The notes beneath the pieces were generated by a model. It had not been told where the DNA came from, did not search any database, and saw nothing but the letters and a program-made list of their open reading frames with translations. A stretch of 64,000 nt of DNA from Oceanitalea stevensii (lineage in GTDB: Bacteria; Actinomycetota; Actinomycetes; Actinomycetales; Actinomycetaceae), in the NCBI RefSeq assembly GCF_014837105.1, contig NZ_JACSPO010000001.1, positions 78,550 through 142,549 of the forward strand. Reading direction: 5' to 3'. Positions 8,774-20,619 of this stretch are shown one piece after another (the first letter of the stretch is position 1; each line of letters starts with the position of its first letter). A program made the position numbers and the translations under genes.

Positions 8774-10564
8774 GTGCTGATGCGGATGTCGACCCTGTTC
8801 CTGCGGACCCTGCGTGAAGACCCGGTGGACGCCGAGCTGCCGAGCCACCGGCTGCTCGTGCGGGCCGGCTACATCCGCCGTGCCGCCCCTGGCATCTACA
8901 CCTGGCTGCCGCTGGGCCTGCGGGTCCTCGGCAAGATCGAGCAGGTCGTGCGCGAGGAGATGACCGCCGCGGGCGCCCAGGAGGTCCACTTCCCGGCGCT
9001 GCTGCCGCGCGAGCCCTACGAGGCCACCGGCCGCTGGACCGAGTACGGCCCGAACCTCTTCCGTCTCAAGGACCGCCGCGAGAACGACTACCTCCTCGCG
9101 CCCACGCACGAGGAGATGTTCACCCTCCTCGTCAAGGACCTGTACTCCTCGTACAAGGACCTGCCGCTCACGCTCTTCCAGATCCAGACGAAGTACCGCG
9201 ACGAGGCGCGCCCGCGCGCCGGCCTGCTGCGCGGACGCGAGTTCATCATGAAGGACGCCTACTCCTTCGACATCGACGACGCCGGCCTCGAGCGCTCCTA
9301 CCGCGCCCAGCGCGAGGCCTACGAGCGGATCTTCACCCGCCTCGGCCTCGAGTACGTCATCGTCGCGGCGACGAGCGGCGCGATGGGCGGCTCCCGCTCG
9401 GAGGAGTTCCTCTTCCCGACGCCGTCCGGCGAGGACACCTTCGTCCGCTCGCCCGGCGGGTACGCGGCCAACGTCGAGGCCGCGCTCACGGCGGTGCCCG
9501 AGCCCGTCGACGCGAGCGACCTGCCCGCGGCCGAGGTCCGCGACACCCCCGACTCCACGACCATCGACACCCTCGTGTCGCAGGCCAACGCGCTCTACCC
9601 GCGCCCCGACCGTCCCTGGACGGCGGCGGACACGCTGAAGAACGTCGTCCTGGCCCTCGCCCACCCGGACGGCACCGAGGAGCTCGTCGTCGTCGGCCTG
9701 CCCGGGGACCGCGAGGTCGACCTCAAGCGGCTCGAGGGGGCGCTCGAGCCCACCCTCGTCGCGCCTGCCACCGACGAGCAGCTCGCCACGCGGCCCGAGC
9801 TCGTCAAGGGCTACATCGGCCCCGCCGTCGTCGGCCCCAACACCGGCGAGGACGGCGAGGAGCGCACCGCGCTGCGCTACCTCCTCGACCCCCGCGTCGT
9901 GCCCGGCACGAGCTGGATCACCGGCGCGAACGCGGACGGCAAGCACGTCTTCGGGCTCGTCGCCGGCCGTGACTTCACCGCCGACGGCACCATCGAGGCC
10001 GCCGAGGTCCGCGCGGGCGACCCCGCGCCGGACGGCTCCGGCCCCCTCGAGCTCGCCCGCGGCATCGAGATCGGACACGTCTTCGCCCTCGGTCGCAAGT
10101 ACGCCGAGGCCCTCGGCCTCAAGGTCCTCGACGAGAACGGCAAGGCCGTCACCGTGACGATGGGTTCCTACGGCATCGGTGTCAGCCGCGCGCTGGCCGC
10201 CGTCGCCGAGGCGACGTGCGACGACTCGGGCCTGTCCTGGCCGATGAGCCTGGCCCCCTTCCACGTCCACCTCCTCGCCACCGGCAAGGACCCCGAGGTC
10301 TTCGCCGAGGCCGAGCGCATCGGCGCCGCGCTCACCGCGCAGGGCATCGAGGTGCTCCTCGACGACCGCCCGAAGATGTCCGCGGGCGTGAAGTTCGCCG
10401 ACTCCGAGCTCCTCGGCGTGCCGCTCGTGCTCGTCGTCGGCCGCGGCCTGGCCGAGGGCAAGGTCGAGCTGCGCGAGCGCGCCACGGGGGAGCGGCGCGA
10501 GGTTCCCGTCGGGGAGGCCGTCGACGCGGTCGCCACGGCCGTGCGGACCGCCCTCGGGAGCTGA
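8774..10564 (+). CDS. proS: prolyl-tRNA synthetase
   Basis: Charges tRNA-Pro. At 596 residues it is the long bacterial type with an editing insertion between class II motifs 2 and 3. Motif 1 is in the [17 protein letters not shown] stretch, motif 2 is [19 protein letters not shown], motif 3 includes GSYGIGVSR, and the C-terminal anticodon-binding domain has [22 protein letters not shown] 8774 is preferred over ATG 8780 because the TACGCT hexamer seven bases before it fits a leaderless transcript. The lipoprotein gene begins nine bases after the stop. Confidence 0.96.
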   Translation: MLMRMSTLFLRTLREDPVDAELPSHRLLVRAGYIRRAAPGIYTWLPLGLRVLGKIEQVVREEMTAAGAQEVHFPALLPREPYEATGRWTEYGPNLFRLKDRRENDYLLAPTHEEMFTLLVKDLYSSYKDLPLTLFQIQTKYRDEARPRAGLLRGREFIMKDAYSFDIDDAGLERSYRAQREAYERIFTRLGLEYVIVAATSGAMGGSRSEEFLFPTPSGEDTFVRSPGGYAANVEAALTAVPEPVDASDLPAAEVRDTPDSTTIDTLVSQANALYPRPDRPWTAADTLKNVVLALAHPDGTEELVVVGLPGDREVDLKRLEGALEPTLVAPATDEQLATRPELVKGYIGPAVVGPNTGEDGEERTALRYLLDPRVVPGTSWITGANADGKHVFGLVAGRDFTADGTIEAAEVRAGDPAPDGSGPLELARGIEIGHVFALGRKYAEALGLKVLDENGKAVTVTMGSYGIGVSRALAAVAEATCDDSGLSWPMSLAPFHVHLLATGKDPEVFAEAERIGAALTAQGIEVLLDDRPKMSAGVKFADSELLGVPLVLVVGRGLAEGKVELRERATGERREVPVGEAVDAVATAVRTALGS

Positions 10565-10572
10565 GCGTCACC

Positions 10573-11487
10573 GTGTGCGGGCGCCGCGCGCTGGGGGCCG
10601 CGCTGCTCGCCGCGCTCACGCTGACGGGCTGCGGCGTCCGGCTCGAGACGCCGCCTCCTGAGGTCCCCACCGCCGACGCCGGGGAGGAGTCCCGCCAGGA
10701 CGCCGCCCTCGTGGCCGCGCAGCTGCGTGACGCCGCCGGCGCGGCGGCTACGGACGACGGCGCCGACGTCGGCGAGGTGCTCACGGCCGTCGAGGAGGCG
10801 TCGGCCGAGCACCACGAGGCGCTCGGCGGCGTGTGGGAGCCGTGGCCGGGTGCCGGCCCGGACGCGACGGCGTACCCCGAGGACCCCACCGCGCCCGCGC
10901 CCGCCGCGGCGGCGACGCCGCAAGAGGTCCTCGAGCTCCTCGAGGAGGGCGCCGCCACCGCGCGTGAGGACGCCCTCGCGCACGACGGCGAGCTCGGCCA
11001 GCTACTCGCCGCCGTCGCGATCTCCCGCACCTGGCTCGCCGCCGACCTCGCGCGCGCGCTGTCCGTCGACGCCGAGCGGCTCCCGGCCGAGCCACAGCCC
11101 GCGCCCGAGCCCGGCACGGTCGACACGGAGACCTCCCGCGCCGTCGACGCCGCCCGCTACGCCTTCGAGGTCGTCGCCGCCCGCAGCAGCGGTGGGCAGC
11201 GCGAGGCCGCCGCCGTGCGCGCCGAGCAGCTCGCGCTCGTCGCCGGCGCCGTCGCCCCCGAGGAGGACGAGCGCGAGGTCGCCTACGACGTGAGCGACGC
11301 GGCCGACGCCGAGGCGCCGGAGCGCGCCCTCGCGGGCGCTGCAGAGCTCGACGTCCTCGGCGCGTACGTCGCCCTGCTCGGGACGCCGGTGGAGGACCGG
11401 GAGACCGTCCTCGACGCCGCGACGTACGCCGCCGGGCAGGCGCGGTCGTGGGATACCGCACTGCCGGCCCTGCCCGGCCTCTCCTGA
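10573..11487 (+). CDS. lipoprotein, DUF4439 (ferritin-like) type
   Basis: A 304-residue exported lipoprotein of unknown function. It has an Arg-containing N-terminus, a hydrophobic stretch and the lipobox LTGC with Cys20. The rest is Ala/Glu-rich helix, including an AEEHHEAL-like histidine segment near residue 76 (SAEHHEALGG) and a long helix around AISRTWLAADLARAL, compatible with the ferritin-like DUF4439 fold. Mycobacterial homologues of this sort also sit between proS and rimP, which supports the call more than sequence alone. A Pro/Ala linker lies near residues 93-112. The GTG start has no strong ribosome-binding site. Confidence 0.65.
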   Translation: MCGRRALGAALLAALTLTGCGVRLETPPPEVPTADAGEESRQDAALVAAQLRDAAGAAATDDGADVGEVLTAVEEASAEHHEALGGVWEPWPGAGPDATAYPEDPTAPAPAAAATPQEVLELLEEGAATAREDALAHDGELGQLLAAVAISRTWLAADLARALSVDAERLPAEPQPAPEPGTVDTETSRAVDAARYAFEVVAARSSGGQREAAAVRAEQLALVAGAVAPEEDEREVAYDVSDAADAEAPERALAGAAELDVLGAYVALLGTPVEDRETVLDAATYAAGQARSWDTALPALPGLS

Positions 11488-11548
11488 GGGGGGCCCGCGC
11501 CCCGGGTAAGGTGTGGGAGTTCCGCAGCCGAGCCCCCAGGAGAGCACC

Positions 11549-12037
11549 ATGGCACGCCCGTCGGACGTCGCAGCCGAGCTGCGCCGCGTCCTCGAGCCCG
11601 TCGTCACCGACGCCGGCCTGTACCTCGAGGACGTGAGCGTGAGCGCGGCCGGCCGACGCAGCGTCGTCCGGGTCGTCGTCGACCTCACGGACGGACCCGG
11701 CGGTGTCGGCTCCGAGCTCCTCACCGACGTCTCCCGCCAGGTCTCCACGACCCTCGACGACGTCGACGTCGTCGCCGGGGCGTACACCCTCGAGGTCTCC
11801 ACCCCCGGGGTCACGCGACCCCTGACGACGGCACGCCACTACCGCCGCGCCGAGGGGCGCCTCGTCCGCCTGCGCACCACGTCCGGCGCCCTGCGCGGAC
11901 GCGTGCTCGCGGTCGACGGCGAGGACGTGGTCATCGACACTGAGGGCACGCGTCAGGTCGTCGCGCTGTCCGACATCACCTCGGGCACGGTCGAGCCCGA
12001 GCTGGGGCGTGCGGCAGACGCTGCCGCAGAGGGCTGA
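11549..12037 (+). CDS. rimP: ribosome maturation factor RimP
   Basis: Needed for 30S subunit maturation. The 162-residue product has the N-terminal alpha/beta domain with the VVVDLTDG segment and CDVSRQVS-like helix (TDVSRQVSTTLDD), the hallmark LEVSTPGVTRPL motif near residue 90, and the C-terminal SH3-like barrel with RGRVLAVDGEDVVI. ATG chosen with AGGAGA upstream. nusA follows after nine bases, the universal rimP-nusA order. Confidence 0.94.
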   Translation: MARPSDVAAELRRVLEPVVTDAGLYLEDVSVSAAGRRSVVRVVVDLTDGPGGVGSELLTDVSRQVSTTLDDVDVVAGAYTLEVSTPGVTRPLTTARHYRRAEGRLVRLRTTSGALRGRVLAVDGEDVVIDTEGTRQVVALSDITSGTVEPELGRAADAAAEG

Positions 12038-12046
12038 GGAGGACAC

Positions 12047-13030
12047 ATGGACATCGACATGACCGCGCTGCGCCTGATCGAGAGCGAGCGCGAGATCCGC
12101 CTCGACGTGCTGGTCGGCGCCATCGAGGAAGCACTCCTCCTCGCCTACCAGCGCACCCCCGGAGCCGCGGAGCGGGCCCGCGTGGAGGTCGACCGCCGCA
12201 CCGGCCGCGTCACCGTCATGGCGACCGAGGTCGACGAGGAGGGCAACGCCGTCGGCGAGTACGACGACACCCCCAGCGACTTCGGTCGCATCGCCACCGC
12301 CACGGCCCGCAGCGTCATCGTCCAGCGGCTGCGTGACGCCGAGGACGACCAGGTGATGGGCTCGCTGCGCGACCGCGCCGGCACCCTCATCGCCGGCGTC
12401 GTCCAGCAGGGCCGCGACCCGCGCGTCGTCCTCGTCGACATCGGCGAGCTCGAGGCCGTGCTCCCCGCCCACGAGCAGGTGCCCACCGAGACCTACCGCC
12501 ACGGCGACCGCCTGCGCGCCTACGTCCTGGAGGTGACGCGCGGCACCAAGGGGCCCTCGGTCACCCTCTCGCGCACCCACCCCAACCTCGTGCGCGAGCT
12601 CTTCGCCCTCGAGGTGCCCGAGGTCGCCGACGGCAGCGTCGAGATCAAGGCGCTGGCCCGCGAGGCCGGGCACCGCACGAAGATCGCCGTCGCCTCCACC
12701 GTTCCCGGTCTCAACGCCAAGGGTGCCTGCATCGGCCCCATGGGCCAGCGGGTGCGGGCCGTCATGAGCGAGCTCGACGGCGAGAAGATCGACATCGTCG
12801 ACTACAGCGAGGACGCCGCGACCTTCGTCGGCAACGCGCTCTCGCCCGCCCGCGTGACGAGCGTCGAGGTCGTGGACGCCGAGGAGCGGTCCGCCCGCGT
12901 CGTCGTGCCCGACTTCCAGCTGTCCCTGGCCATCGGCAAGGAGGGCCAGAACGCCCGCCTCGCCGCCCGCCTCACCGGCTGGCGGATCGACATCCACTCG
13001 GACACCGAGGGCGAGCAGCCCGAGGGCTGA
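12047..13030 (+). CDS. nusA: transcription termination/antitermination factor NusA
   Basis: RNA polymerase-associated elongation factor. The 327-residue product has the N-terminal RNAP-binding domain ([22 protein letters not shown]), an S1 domain around residues 100-175, and two KH domains, the first with GHRTKIAV and [12 protein letters not shown] and the second with [23 protein letters not shown]. It lacks the C-terminal acidic repeats of enterobacterial NusA, normal for actinobacteria. GGAGGA ribosome-binding site before ATG. A strong hairpin follows the stop codon. Confidence 0.96.
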   Translation: MDIDMTALRLIESEREIRLDVLVGAIEEALLLAYQRTPGAAERARVEVDRRTGRVTVMATEVDEEGNAVGEYDDTPSDFGRIATATARSVIVQRLRDAEDDQVMGSLRDRAGTLIAGVVQQGRDPRVVLVDIGELEAVLPAHEQVPTETYRHGDRLRAYVLEVTRGTKGPSVTLSRTHPNLVRELFALEVPEVADGSVEIKALAREAGHRTKIAVASTVPGLNAKGACIGPMGQRVRAVMSELDGEKIDIVDYSEDAATFVGNALSPARVTSVEVVDAEERSARVVVPDFQLSLAIGKEGQNARLAARLTGWRIDIHSDTEGEQPEG

Positions 13031-13038
13031 GCACCCCC

Positions 13039-13074
13039 GGCGGGGGCGTGTGAGGAAACACACCACCCCCCGCT
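13039..13074 (+). terminator. hairpin after nusA
   Basis: An inner stem GTGTG/CACAC around the loop AGGAAA is extended after a small bulge by GGCGGGGG pairing with CCCCCGCT. It lies 8 bases after the nusA stop and has no U-tract. It could terminate, attenuate or act as an RNase processing site between nusA and rnpM. Confidence 0.55.
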
Positions 13075-13111
13075 GCGGGGCCCATCACTGTCCCGCACGG
13101 GCCGGTGGGGG

Positions 13112-13117
13112 TAGACT
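13112..13117 (+). promoter_or_regulatory. -10 element upstream of rnpM
   Basis: TAGACT, with an expected start about 27 bases before the ATG. It lies just after the nusA hairpin, so rnpM-infB can be transcribed separately. No clear -35. Confidence 0.4.
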
Positions 13118-13144
13118 TCCCGACGGGTCGCAGCCCGAATTCCT

Positions 13145-13447
13145 ATGACAACGCCTCCTTCCCCCTCACCTCCCGGCGAGGGACAGGTGCGCACATGCGT
13201 GGGATGCCGGGTCAAGGCCCCGCGGTCCGCCCTCGTGCGTGTCGTCCTCGTTCCCCAGTCGCCTCGCGCGATGGTGGACGAACGGACGGACGCCCCGGGG
13301 CGGGGGGCCTGGTTGCACGCTGACCGGGCTTGCCTGGACCTCGCCGATCGCCGGCGGGCGATCCCCCGGGCCCTGCGCTCCGCAGGACCGGTGGACACCA
13401 CCGCCGTCACGGAGTGGTTCAGCACGAGAACGCCGGGTCAGACCTGA
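13145..13447 (+). CDS. rnpM: YlxR-family RNA-binding protein (RnpM)
   Basis: A 100-residue basic protein of the YlxR family, recently linked in Bacillus to modulation of RNase P. The family signature is RTCVGCR near residue 16, followed by ALVRVVL, GRGAWLH near residue 53 and a C-terminal helix with [10 protein letters not shown]. It lies between nusA and infB as in most Gram-positive bacteria. The ATG has no recognisable ribosome-binding site, so the start is less certain than the gene. Confidence 0.88.
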   Translation: MTTPPSPSPPGEGQVRTCVGCRVKAPRSALVRVVLVPQSPRAMVDERTDAPGRGAWLHADRACLDLADRRRAIPRALRSAGPVDTTAVTEWFSTRTPGQT

Positions 13448-13487
13448 GCCGGTACGAGTCATCGACGAAGAAAGCGGGTTGGAAGCC

Positions 13488-13522
13488 GATGGGCACCCGA
13501 TGAGTACCCAGCGATGAGTTTC
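13488..13522 (+). promoter_or_regulatory. reiterated GATGAGTACCC motif in the infB leader
   Basis: Three consecutive variants are seen: GATGGGCACCC at 13488, GATGAGTACCCA at 13499 and GATGAGTTTC at 13513. The middle one opens a five-codon ORF (ATG AGT ACC CAG CGA TGA). Function is not established; a role in translation or transcript control of infB is inference. Confidence 0.4.
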
Positions 13523-13542
13523 AAGCACTAACACGGCCCCAC

Positions 13543-13567
13543 CCTGTCCCGGGCGGGCCGAGACAGG
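13543..13567 (+). promoter_or_regulatory. hairpin partly covering the infB ribosome-binding site
   Basis: CCTGTC pairs with GACAGG across a 13-base loop. The 3' arm runs into the AGGAGA that precedes the infB GTG, so the stem would hide part of the ribosome-binding site. Confidence 0.4.
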
Positions 13568-13573
13568 AGAAAT

Positions 13574-16468
<2,895 letters not shown>

Positions 16469-16483
16469 AGGGCTGCAGTCCTA

Positions 16484-16521
16484 GCGACGTGGCGCGCACC
16501 GACAGGTGCGCGCCACGTCGC
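16484..16521 (+). terminator. perfect 17-bp hairpin between infB and rbfA
   Basis: The 17-base arm at 16484-16500 is perfectly complementary to 16505-16521 around a GACA loop. There is no U-tract. The rbfA ribosome-binding site follows 10 bases later, so it may act as a partial terminator or an mRNA stabiliser rather than an absolute stop. Confidence 0.65.
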
Positions 16522-16542
16522 GTCCCACGACAGGAGAGAACC

Positions 16543-17007
16543 ATGGCCGACACCCCGCGGATGCGCCGCGTGAGTGACCGCATCCAGCAGATCGTCGCGT
16601 CGATGCTCGAGTCCCGCATCAAGGACCCGCGCCTCGGCTTCGTCACGGTGACGGAGGTCCGGGTGACCGGGGACCTCCAGCAGGCCACCGTCTACTACAC
16701 CGTGCTCGGTGACGAGCAGGCCCAGCGGGACACCGCGGCCGCCCTCGCCTCCGCGCGCGGCCACATCCGCTCGGAGGTCGGCAAGCAGCTCGGTCTGCGG
16801 CTGACCCCGACGCTCGAGTTCACGGCCGACGTCGTGCCCGAGACCGCCGCCGACCTCGAGCGCGCCCTGCGCGAGGCCGCCGAGCGCGACGCCGAGCTGG
16901 CGCGCCTGGCCGCGGGCGCTCAGCCGGCCGGTGACGCCGACCCGTACCGTCGTCCCGCGACGGACGAGGTCGACGAGGCGGACGAGCCCGCCGACGACGC
17001 TCGCTGA
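16543..17007 (+). CDS. rbfA: 30S ribosome-binding factor A
   Basis: Cold-shock-linked maturation factor for 16S rRNA, a KH-like RNA-binding fold. The 154-residue product has the family landmarks RMRRVSDRIQQIVASML near the start, DPRLGFVTVTEVRVTGDLQQATVYYTV as the central strand region, and GLRLTPTLEF. The C-terminal 40 residues are acidic and low-complexity. ATG preceded by AGGAGA. Order infB-rbfA-truB is conserved, here with a permease gene inserted between rbfA and truB. Confidence 0.95.
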   Translation: MADTPRMRRVSDRIQQIVASMLESRIKDPRLGFVTVTEVRVTGDLQQATVYYTVLGDEQAQRDTAAALASARGHIRSEVGKQLGLRLTPTLEFTADVVPETAADLERALREAAERDAELARLAAGAQPAGDADPYRRPATDEVDEADEPADDAR

Positions 17008-17020
17008 GCCCGTCGTGCCG

Positions 17021-17779
17021 GTGAGCATCCCGCGGCTCGGCGCCGCCGGCGTCGCCGTCGGGGTGCTCTCCGGCCTGCTCGGCATCGGTGGGGGAGTGGT
17101 CCTCGTCCCGCTGCTCGTCCTCCTCATGGGGATGGCGCAGAAGCGGGCGCAGGCCACCTCCCTCGCCGCGATCACCCTGACCGCCCTCGCCGGCGCGATC
17201 AGCTACGGCGTCGCGGGCGACGTCGTCCTCGTCCCCGCCCTCGTCGTCGCGGCCGGCGGGATCGTCGGCACGCTCGTCGGGGCCGAGCTGGTCCACCGGA
17301 TGTCCGAGCGCACGCTGCGGATCGTGTTCGCCGCCGTCATGGTCGTCGTCGCGGTCCGGATGGCTCTCGCGCCGCCCGTCGAGGGCGCCGGCGAGCTCGC
17401 CCACCTCGACCCGCCGGTCCTCGTGGGCTACGTGGGCGCCGGGCTCCTCATGGGCCTGCTGTCGGCGCTGGTGGGTATCGGCGGTGGCGTCGTCATGGTG
17501 CCGCTGCTCGTCCTCGGCTTCGGCTTCTCCCCGCACGAGGCGCAGGGCACCTCGCTCGCCGTCATGGTCCCCGTCTCCCTCATGGGCGCCTGGCGTCATG
17601 CCCGCCGCGGCTACACCGACTGGCGCGCCGGGCTCGTGCTCGGCCTCGGCGGCGTCCTCGGCGCCCCGCTCGGCGCACTGCTCGCCCAGGCGGTGCCCGA
17701 GGTGTGGCTGCAGCGTCTCTTCGCCGTCCTGCTCGTCTACTCGGCCGTCCAGCTCGTCCTCAAGGCCCGCAAGCGCTGA
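17021..17779 (+). CDS. TauE/SafE-family sulfite/anion exporter-like permease
   Basis: A membrane protein of about 252 residues with seven or eight predicted helices and an internal duplication. LLGIGGGVVLVPLLVLL in the first half recurs as LVGIGGGVVMVPLLVLGF in the second, and QATSLAAI recurs as QGTSLAVM; this two-fold GGG motif is typical of the TauE/SafE (DUF81) family. The substrate is not predictable. GTG at 17015 is an equally possible start. It sits 14 bases after rbfA and is probably co-transcribed; its 3' side is followed by a repeat array. Confidence 0.85.
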   Translation: MSIPRLGAAGVAVGVLSGLLGIGGGVVLVPLLVLLMGMAQKRAQATSLAAITLTALAGAISYGVAGDVVLVPALVVAAGGIVGTLVGAELVHRMSERTLRIVFAAVMVVVAVRMALAPPVEGAGELAHLDPPVLVGYVGAGLLMGLLSALVGIGGGVVMVPLLVLGFGFSPHEAQGTSLAVMVPVSLMGAWRHARRGYTDWRAGLVLGLGGVLGAPLGALLAQAVPEVWLQRLFAVLLVYSAVQLVLKARKR

Positions 17780-17795
17780 CAGACGCCGCCCCCTC

Positions 17796-18097
17796 TTGCG
17801 CCGAGAGCCGGGTTCCTCCGCGGGCGGCGCGATGGAGTCCACCTCCTTGTGCCGAGAGCCGGATTCCTCCGCGGGTGGCGCGATGGAGCCCACCTCCTTG
17901 TGCCGAGAGCCGGGTTCCTCCGCGGGTGGCGCGATGGAGCCCGCCTCCTTGTGCCGAGAGCCGGATTCCTCCGCGGGTGGCGCGATGGAGGCCACCTCCT
18001 TGTGCCGAGAGCCGGATTCCTCCGCGGGCCACGCGTGCGGAGGAATCCGGCTGTCGGCGAAAGGGGGGCTTGCTTCTGGCGGAATCCGGCTGTCGGC
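17796..18097 (+). repeat. intergenic array of 51-bp tandem repeats plus two inverted copies
   Basis: Five forward units start at 17796, 17847, 17898, 17949 and 18000, exactly 51 bases apart. Each has the core GCCGAGAGCCGGATTCCTCC (or GGTTCC) followed by a GCGGGTGGCGCGATGGAG segment; the fifth is truncated. Two reverse copies of a GCCGACAGCCGGATTCC form follow at 18039-18058 and 18081-18097. This fills the 364-base gap between the permease gene and truB. Reading frames run through because 51 is a multiple of three, but none looks like a gene. Confidence 0.9.
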
Positions 18098-18131
18098 GGA
18101 GGGGGCGGGGTGGGGGGCCCGGCTCCGCTGC

Positions 18132-18137
18132 TAGCGT
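18132..18137 (+). promoter_or_regulatory. -10 element of leaderless truB promoter
   Basis: TAGCGT, six bases before GTG 18144 and about 35 bases after the last repeat copy. Confidence 0.6.
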
Positions 18138-18143
18138 CGCCGG

Positions 18144-19082
18144 GTGACTGAGCGACGTTCCCCCTCCGGTGCCTCCGACCCCGTCGACGGGCTCCTCGTC
18201 GTCGACAAGCCGTCGGGCTGGACGAGCCACGACGTCGTCGGCCGCGTGCGCCGCCTCGCCGGCACCCGCAAGGTCGGCCACGCCGGGACCCTCGACCCCA
18301 TGGCCACCGGCGTCCTCGTCCTCGGTGTCAACCGCGCCACGCGGCTGCTCACCTACCTCGTGGGTGCGGACAAGGAGTACACCGCGACCGTCCGTCTCGG
18401 TCAGGCGACCGTGACCGACGACGCCGAGGGAGACGTCACCGACGCCCCCGGTGCTGCGGCCGTCGACCCCGACGCTCTCGCCGCGGCCGTCGCCGCCCTG
18501 CGCGGGCCGATCGAGCAGGTCCCCAGCTCCGTCAGCGCCATCAAGGTCGACGGCAAGCGCTCCTACGCCCGCGTCCGCGGCGGGGAGGAGGTCGAGCTCG
18601 CGGCCCGACCCGTCACCATCCACCGTCTCGACGTGCTCGCGCAGCGGACGACGACGGCGCAGGACGGCACCGCCGTCACCGACCTCGACGTCGTCGTCGG
18701 GTGCTCCTCGGGTACCTACGTCCGCGCCCTCGCCCGCGACCTCGGCACCGCCCTCGGAACCGGCGGCCACCTCACCGCGCTGCGACGCACCTACGTCGGC
18801 CCCTTCGCCCTCGACGGCGCCGCGGACCTCGACACCCTCGGCGCCGAGCACGCGGAGGGCCGGCCCGTCCAGCTGCTCTCGACGACCGAGGCGTGCCGCG
18901 CGGCCTTCGACCTCCGCGAGCTCTCCGACAGTGAGACCACCGCCGTGCGCTACGGCCAGCGGGTTGACGCCACCGGCAGGCCCGGCCCGGTCGCGGCCCT
19001 GGCCCCGGACGGCCACGTCGTCGCCCTCCTCGAGGACCGCGGCGCCCAGGCGCGCCCGGTGCTCGTCCTCGACCCCGCCTGA
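18144..19082 (+). CDS. truB: tRNA pseudouridine55 synthase
   Basis: Makes pseudouridine 55 in the T loop of tRNAs. The 312-residue product has [17 protein letters not shown], the catalytic motif [13 protein letters not shown] with Asp51, and the [15 protein letters not shown] segment near residue 190, followed by a C-terminal PUA-like region. GTG start fixed by TAGCGT six bases upstream. The rbfA-truB-ribF-rpsO-pnp order is broken by the TauE-like and CNT transporter genes. Confidence 0.96.
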   Translation: MTERRSPSGASDPVDGLLVVDKPSGWTSHDVVGRVRRLAGTRKVGHAGTLDPMATGVLVLGVNRATRLLTYLVGADKEYTATVRLGQATVTDDAEGDVTDAPGAAAVDPDALAAAVAALRGPIEQVPSSVSAIKVDGKRSYARVRGGEEVELAARPVTIHRLDVLAQRTTTAQDGTAVTDLDVVVGCSSGTYVRALARDLGTALGTGGHLTALRRTYVGPFALDGAADLDTLGAEHAEGRPVQLLSTTEACRAAFDLRELSDSETTAVRYGQRVDATGRPGPVAALAPDGHVVALLEDRGAQARPVLVLDPA

Positions 19083-19168
19083 GCTCCCCGCGGACACACC
19101 TCTCCGCGCGCGGCCCGGCCAGGTGTGCCACCCTGCCCGGACAGCGTCACACGACGGGAGGGGGAGCG

Positions 19169-20557
19169 GTGCTCCAGGTGCTGTGGGGACTGGGCGGCAT
19201 GGTCGTCGTCCTGGCGATCGCGTGGCTGCTCTCGGTCGACCGACGGCGGATCAACTACCGCACCGTGTCCCTCGCCCTGCTCGTCCAGATCGTCTTCGGC
19301 GTCCTCGTCCTCTACGTCCCGGCGGGCCAGCGCGTGCTCGAGACGGTGACGTCCGGCGTCCAGTCGGTCATCAACTCCTCCGCGGAGGGCATCGCCTTCC
19401 TCTTCGGCCCGATCCTCCCCGACGAGGGCTCGGTCTTCGCCTTCCAGGTGCTGCCCGTCATCGTCTTCTTCGCCGCTCTCACGGCGGTGCTGTACCACGT
19501 CGGCCTCCTCCAGCTCGTCACGCGCTGGATCGGCGGCGCCCTCGCGAAGCTGCTGGGCACGACCGGGCCGGAGTCGATGAACGCCGCCGCGAACATCTTC
19601 GTCGGCCAGACCGAGGCGCCGCTCGTCATCCGCCCCTACATCAAGGACATGACGCCCTCGGAGATCTTCGCCGTCATGGCCGGCGGCCTCACCACGGTCG
19701 CCGGCTCGGTGCTCGTCGGCTACTCGCTGCTCGGCGCCAACCTCGAGTACCTCATCGCCGCGAGCTTCATGGCAGCCCCCGCGGGCCTCCTCATGGCGAA
19801 GATGCTCGTCCCCGCCGGCGCCCTCGCGGACATCGGCCCCAACGCCGAGACCACCGCCCCGTCGGACGCGCCCGCCACCGACACCGCCGACGACGGCGCC
19901 CCCGCCGACAGCCGCGGCGGCTCGCGGCTGGCAGCGGCCTTCCGTCGCGGCTCCCGCCGGGGCGGCACCCACGAGGGCCGCAACGAGCTCGTCCGCCGGG
20001 CGCGTGGGGAGGACGCCCCGGAGGAGGACGAGGAGGAGCCGCCGGTCAACGTCATCGACGCCGCCGCCCGCGGCGCGTCCGACGGCCTCACCCTTGCGCT
20101 CAACGTCGGGGCGATGCTCCTCGCGTTCATCTCGCTCATCGCGCTGGCCAACATCGTCGTCGGCGGCATCGGCGGGTGGTTCGGCAACGACGACCTCAGC
20201 GTCGAGGAGATCCTCGGCTACGTCTTCTCCCCGATCATGGCAGCCGTCGGCGTCCCCCTCCACGAGGCGGTCGACGCCGGCAGCTTCCTCGGCCAGAAGG
20301 TCATCCTCAACGAGTTCGTCGCCTTCTCCGACTTCGCGCCCAGGGCCGAGGACTTCAGCGAGAAGTCCCAGGCCGTCATCACCTTCGCGCTCACCGGCTT
20401 CGCGAACCTGGGCTCCCTCGCCATCCTCCTCGGCGGGCTGGGCGGCATCGCTCCCACCCAGCGCAGCGTCATCGCCACCCTCGGCCTGCGGGCGGTGCTC
20501 GCGGGCACGCTCGGAAACCTCTTGTCGGCGGCCATCGCCGGGATCCTCATCGGCTGA
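19169..20557 (+). CDS. concentrative nucleoside transporter (CNT/NupC family)
   Basis: Ion-coupled nucleoside uptake. The 462-residue membrane protein has the N-terminal helices, the [12 protein letters not shown] motif near residue 150, [13 protein letters not shown], and the C-terminal NEFVAF and [13 protein letters not shown] motifs of the family. Residues of about 220 to 290, normally a short loop, hold a charged insertion rich in Ala, Asp, Glu and Arg ending in an acidic EEDEEE run. GTG start after a purine-rich GGGAGGGGG ribosome-binding site. It may work with the nucleoside hydrolase at 27.0 kb, but they are not linked. Confidence 0.9.
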   Translation: MLQVLWGLGGMVVVLAIAWLLSVDRRRINYRTVSLALLVQIVFGVLVLYVPAGQRVLETVTSGVQSVINSSAEGIAFLFGPILPDEGSVFAFQVLPVIVFFAALTAVLYHVGLLQLVTRWIGGALAKLLGTTGPESMNAAANIFVGQTEAPLVIRPYIKDMTPSEIFAVMAGGLTTVAGSVLVGYSLLGANLEYLIAASFMAAPAGLLMAKMLVPAGALADIGPNAETTAPSDAPATDTADDGAPADSRGGSRLAAAFRRGSRRGGTHEGRNELVRRARGEDAPEEDEEEPPVNVIDAAARGASDGLTLALNVGAMLLAFISLIALANIVVGGIGGWFGNDDLSVEEILGYVFSPIMAAVGVPLHEAVDAGSFLGQKVILNEFVAFSDFAPRAEDFSEKSQAVITFALTGFANLGSLAILLGGLGGIAPTQRSVIATLGLRAVLAGTLGNLLSAAIAGILIG

Positions 20558-20564
20558 GCCGGGG

Positions 20565-20570
20565 TAGTCT
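20565..20570 (+). promoter_or_regulatory. -10 element upstream of ribF
   Basis: TAGTCT, seven bases after the transporter stop. The short leader contains a GGCTGCG/CGCAGCC hairpin at 20572-20588 with a three-base loop. Confidence 0.4.
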
Positions 20571-20619
20571 CGGCTGCGGCCCGCAGCCAGCGACCGCCGA
20601 CGACAGAAGGAGCCCCAGC

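Noticed and set aside
17796..18134. Plus-strand coding sequence through the 51-base repeats
   Set aside because: The period is a multiple of three, so all three forward frames stay open; this is a by-product and not evidence of a repeat protein.
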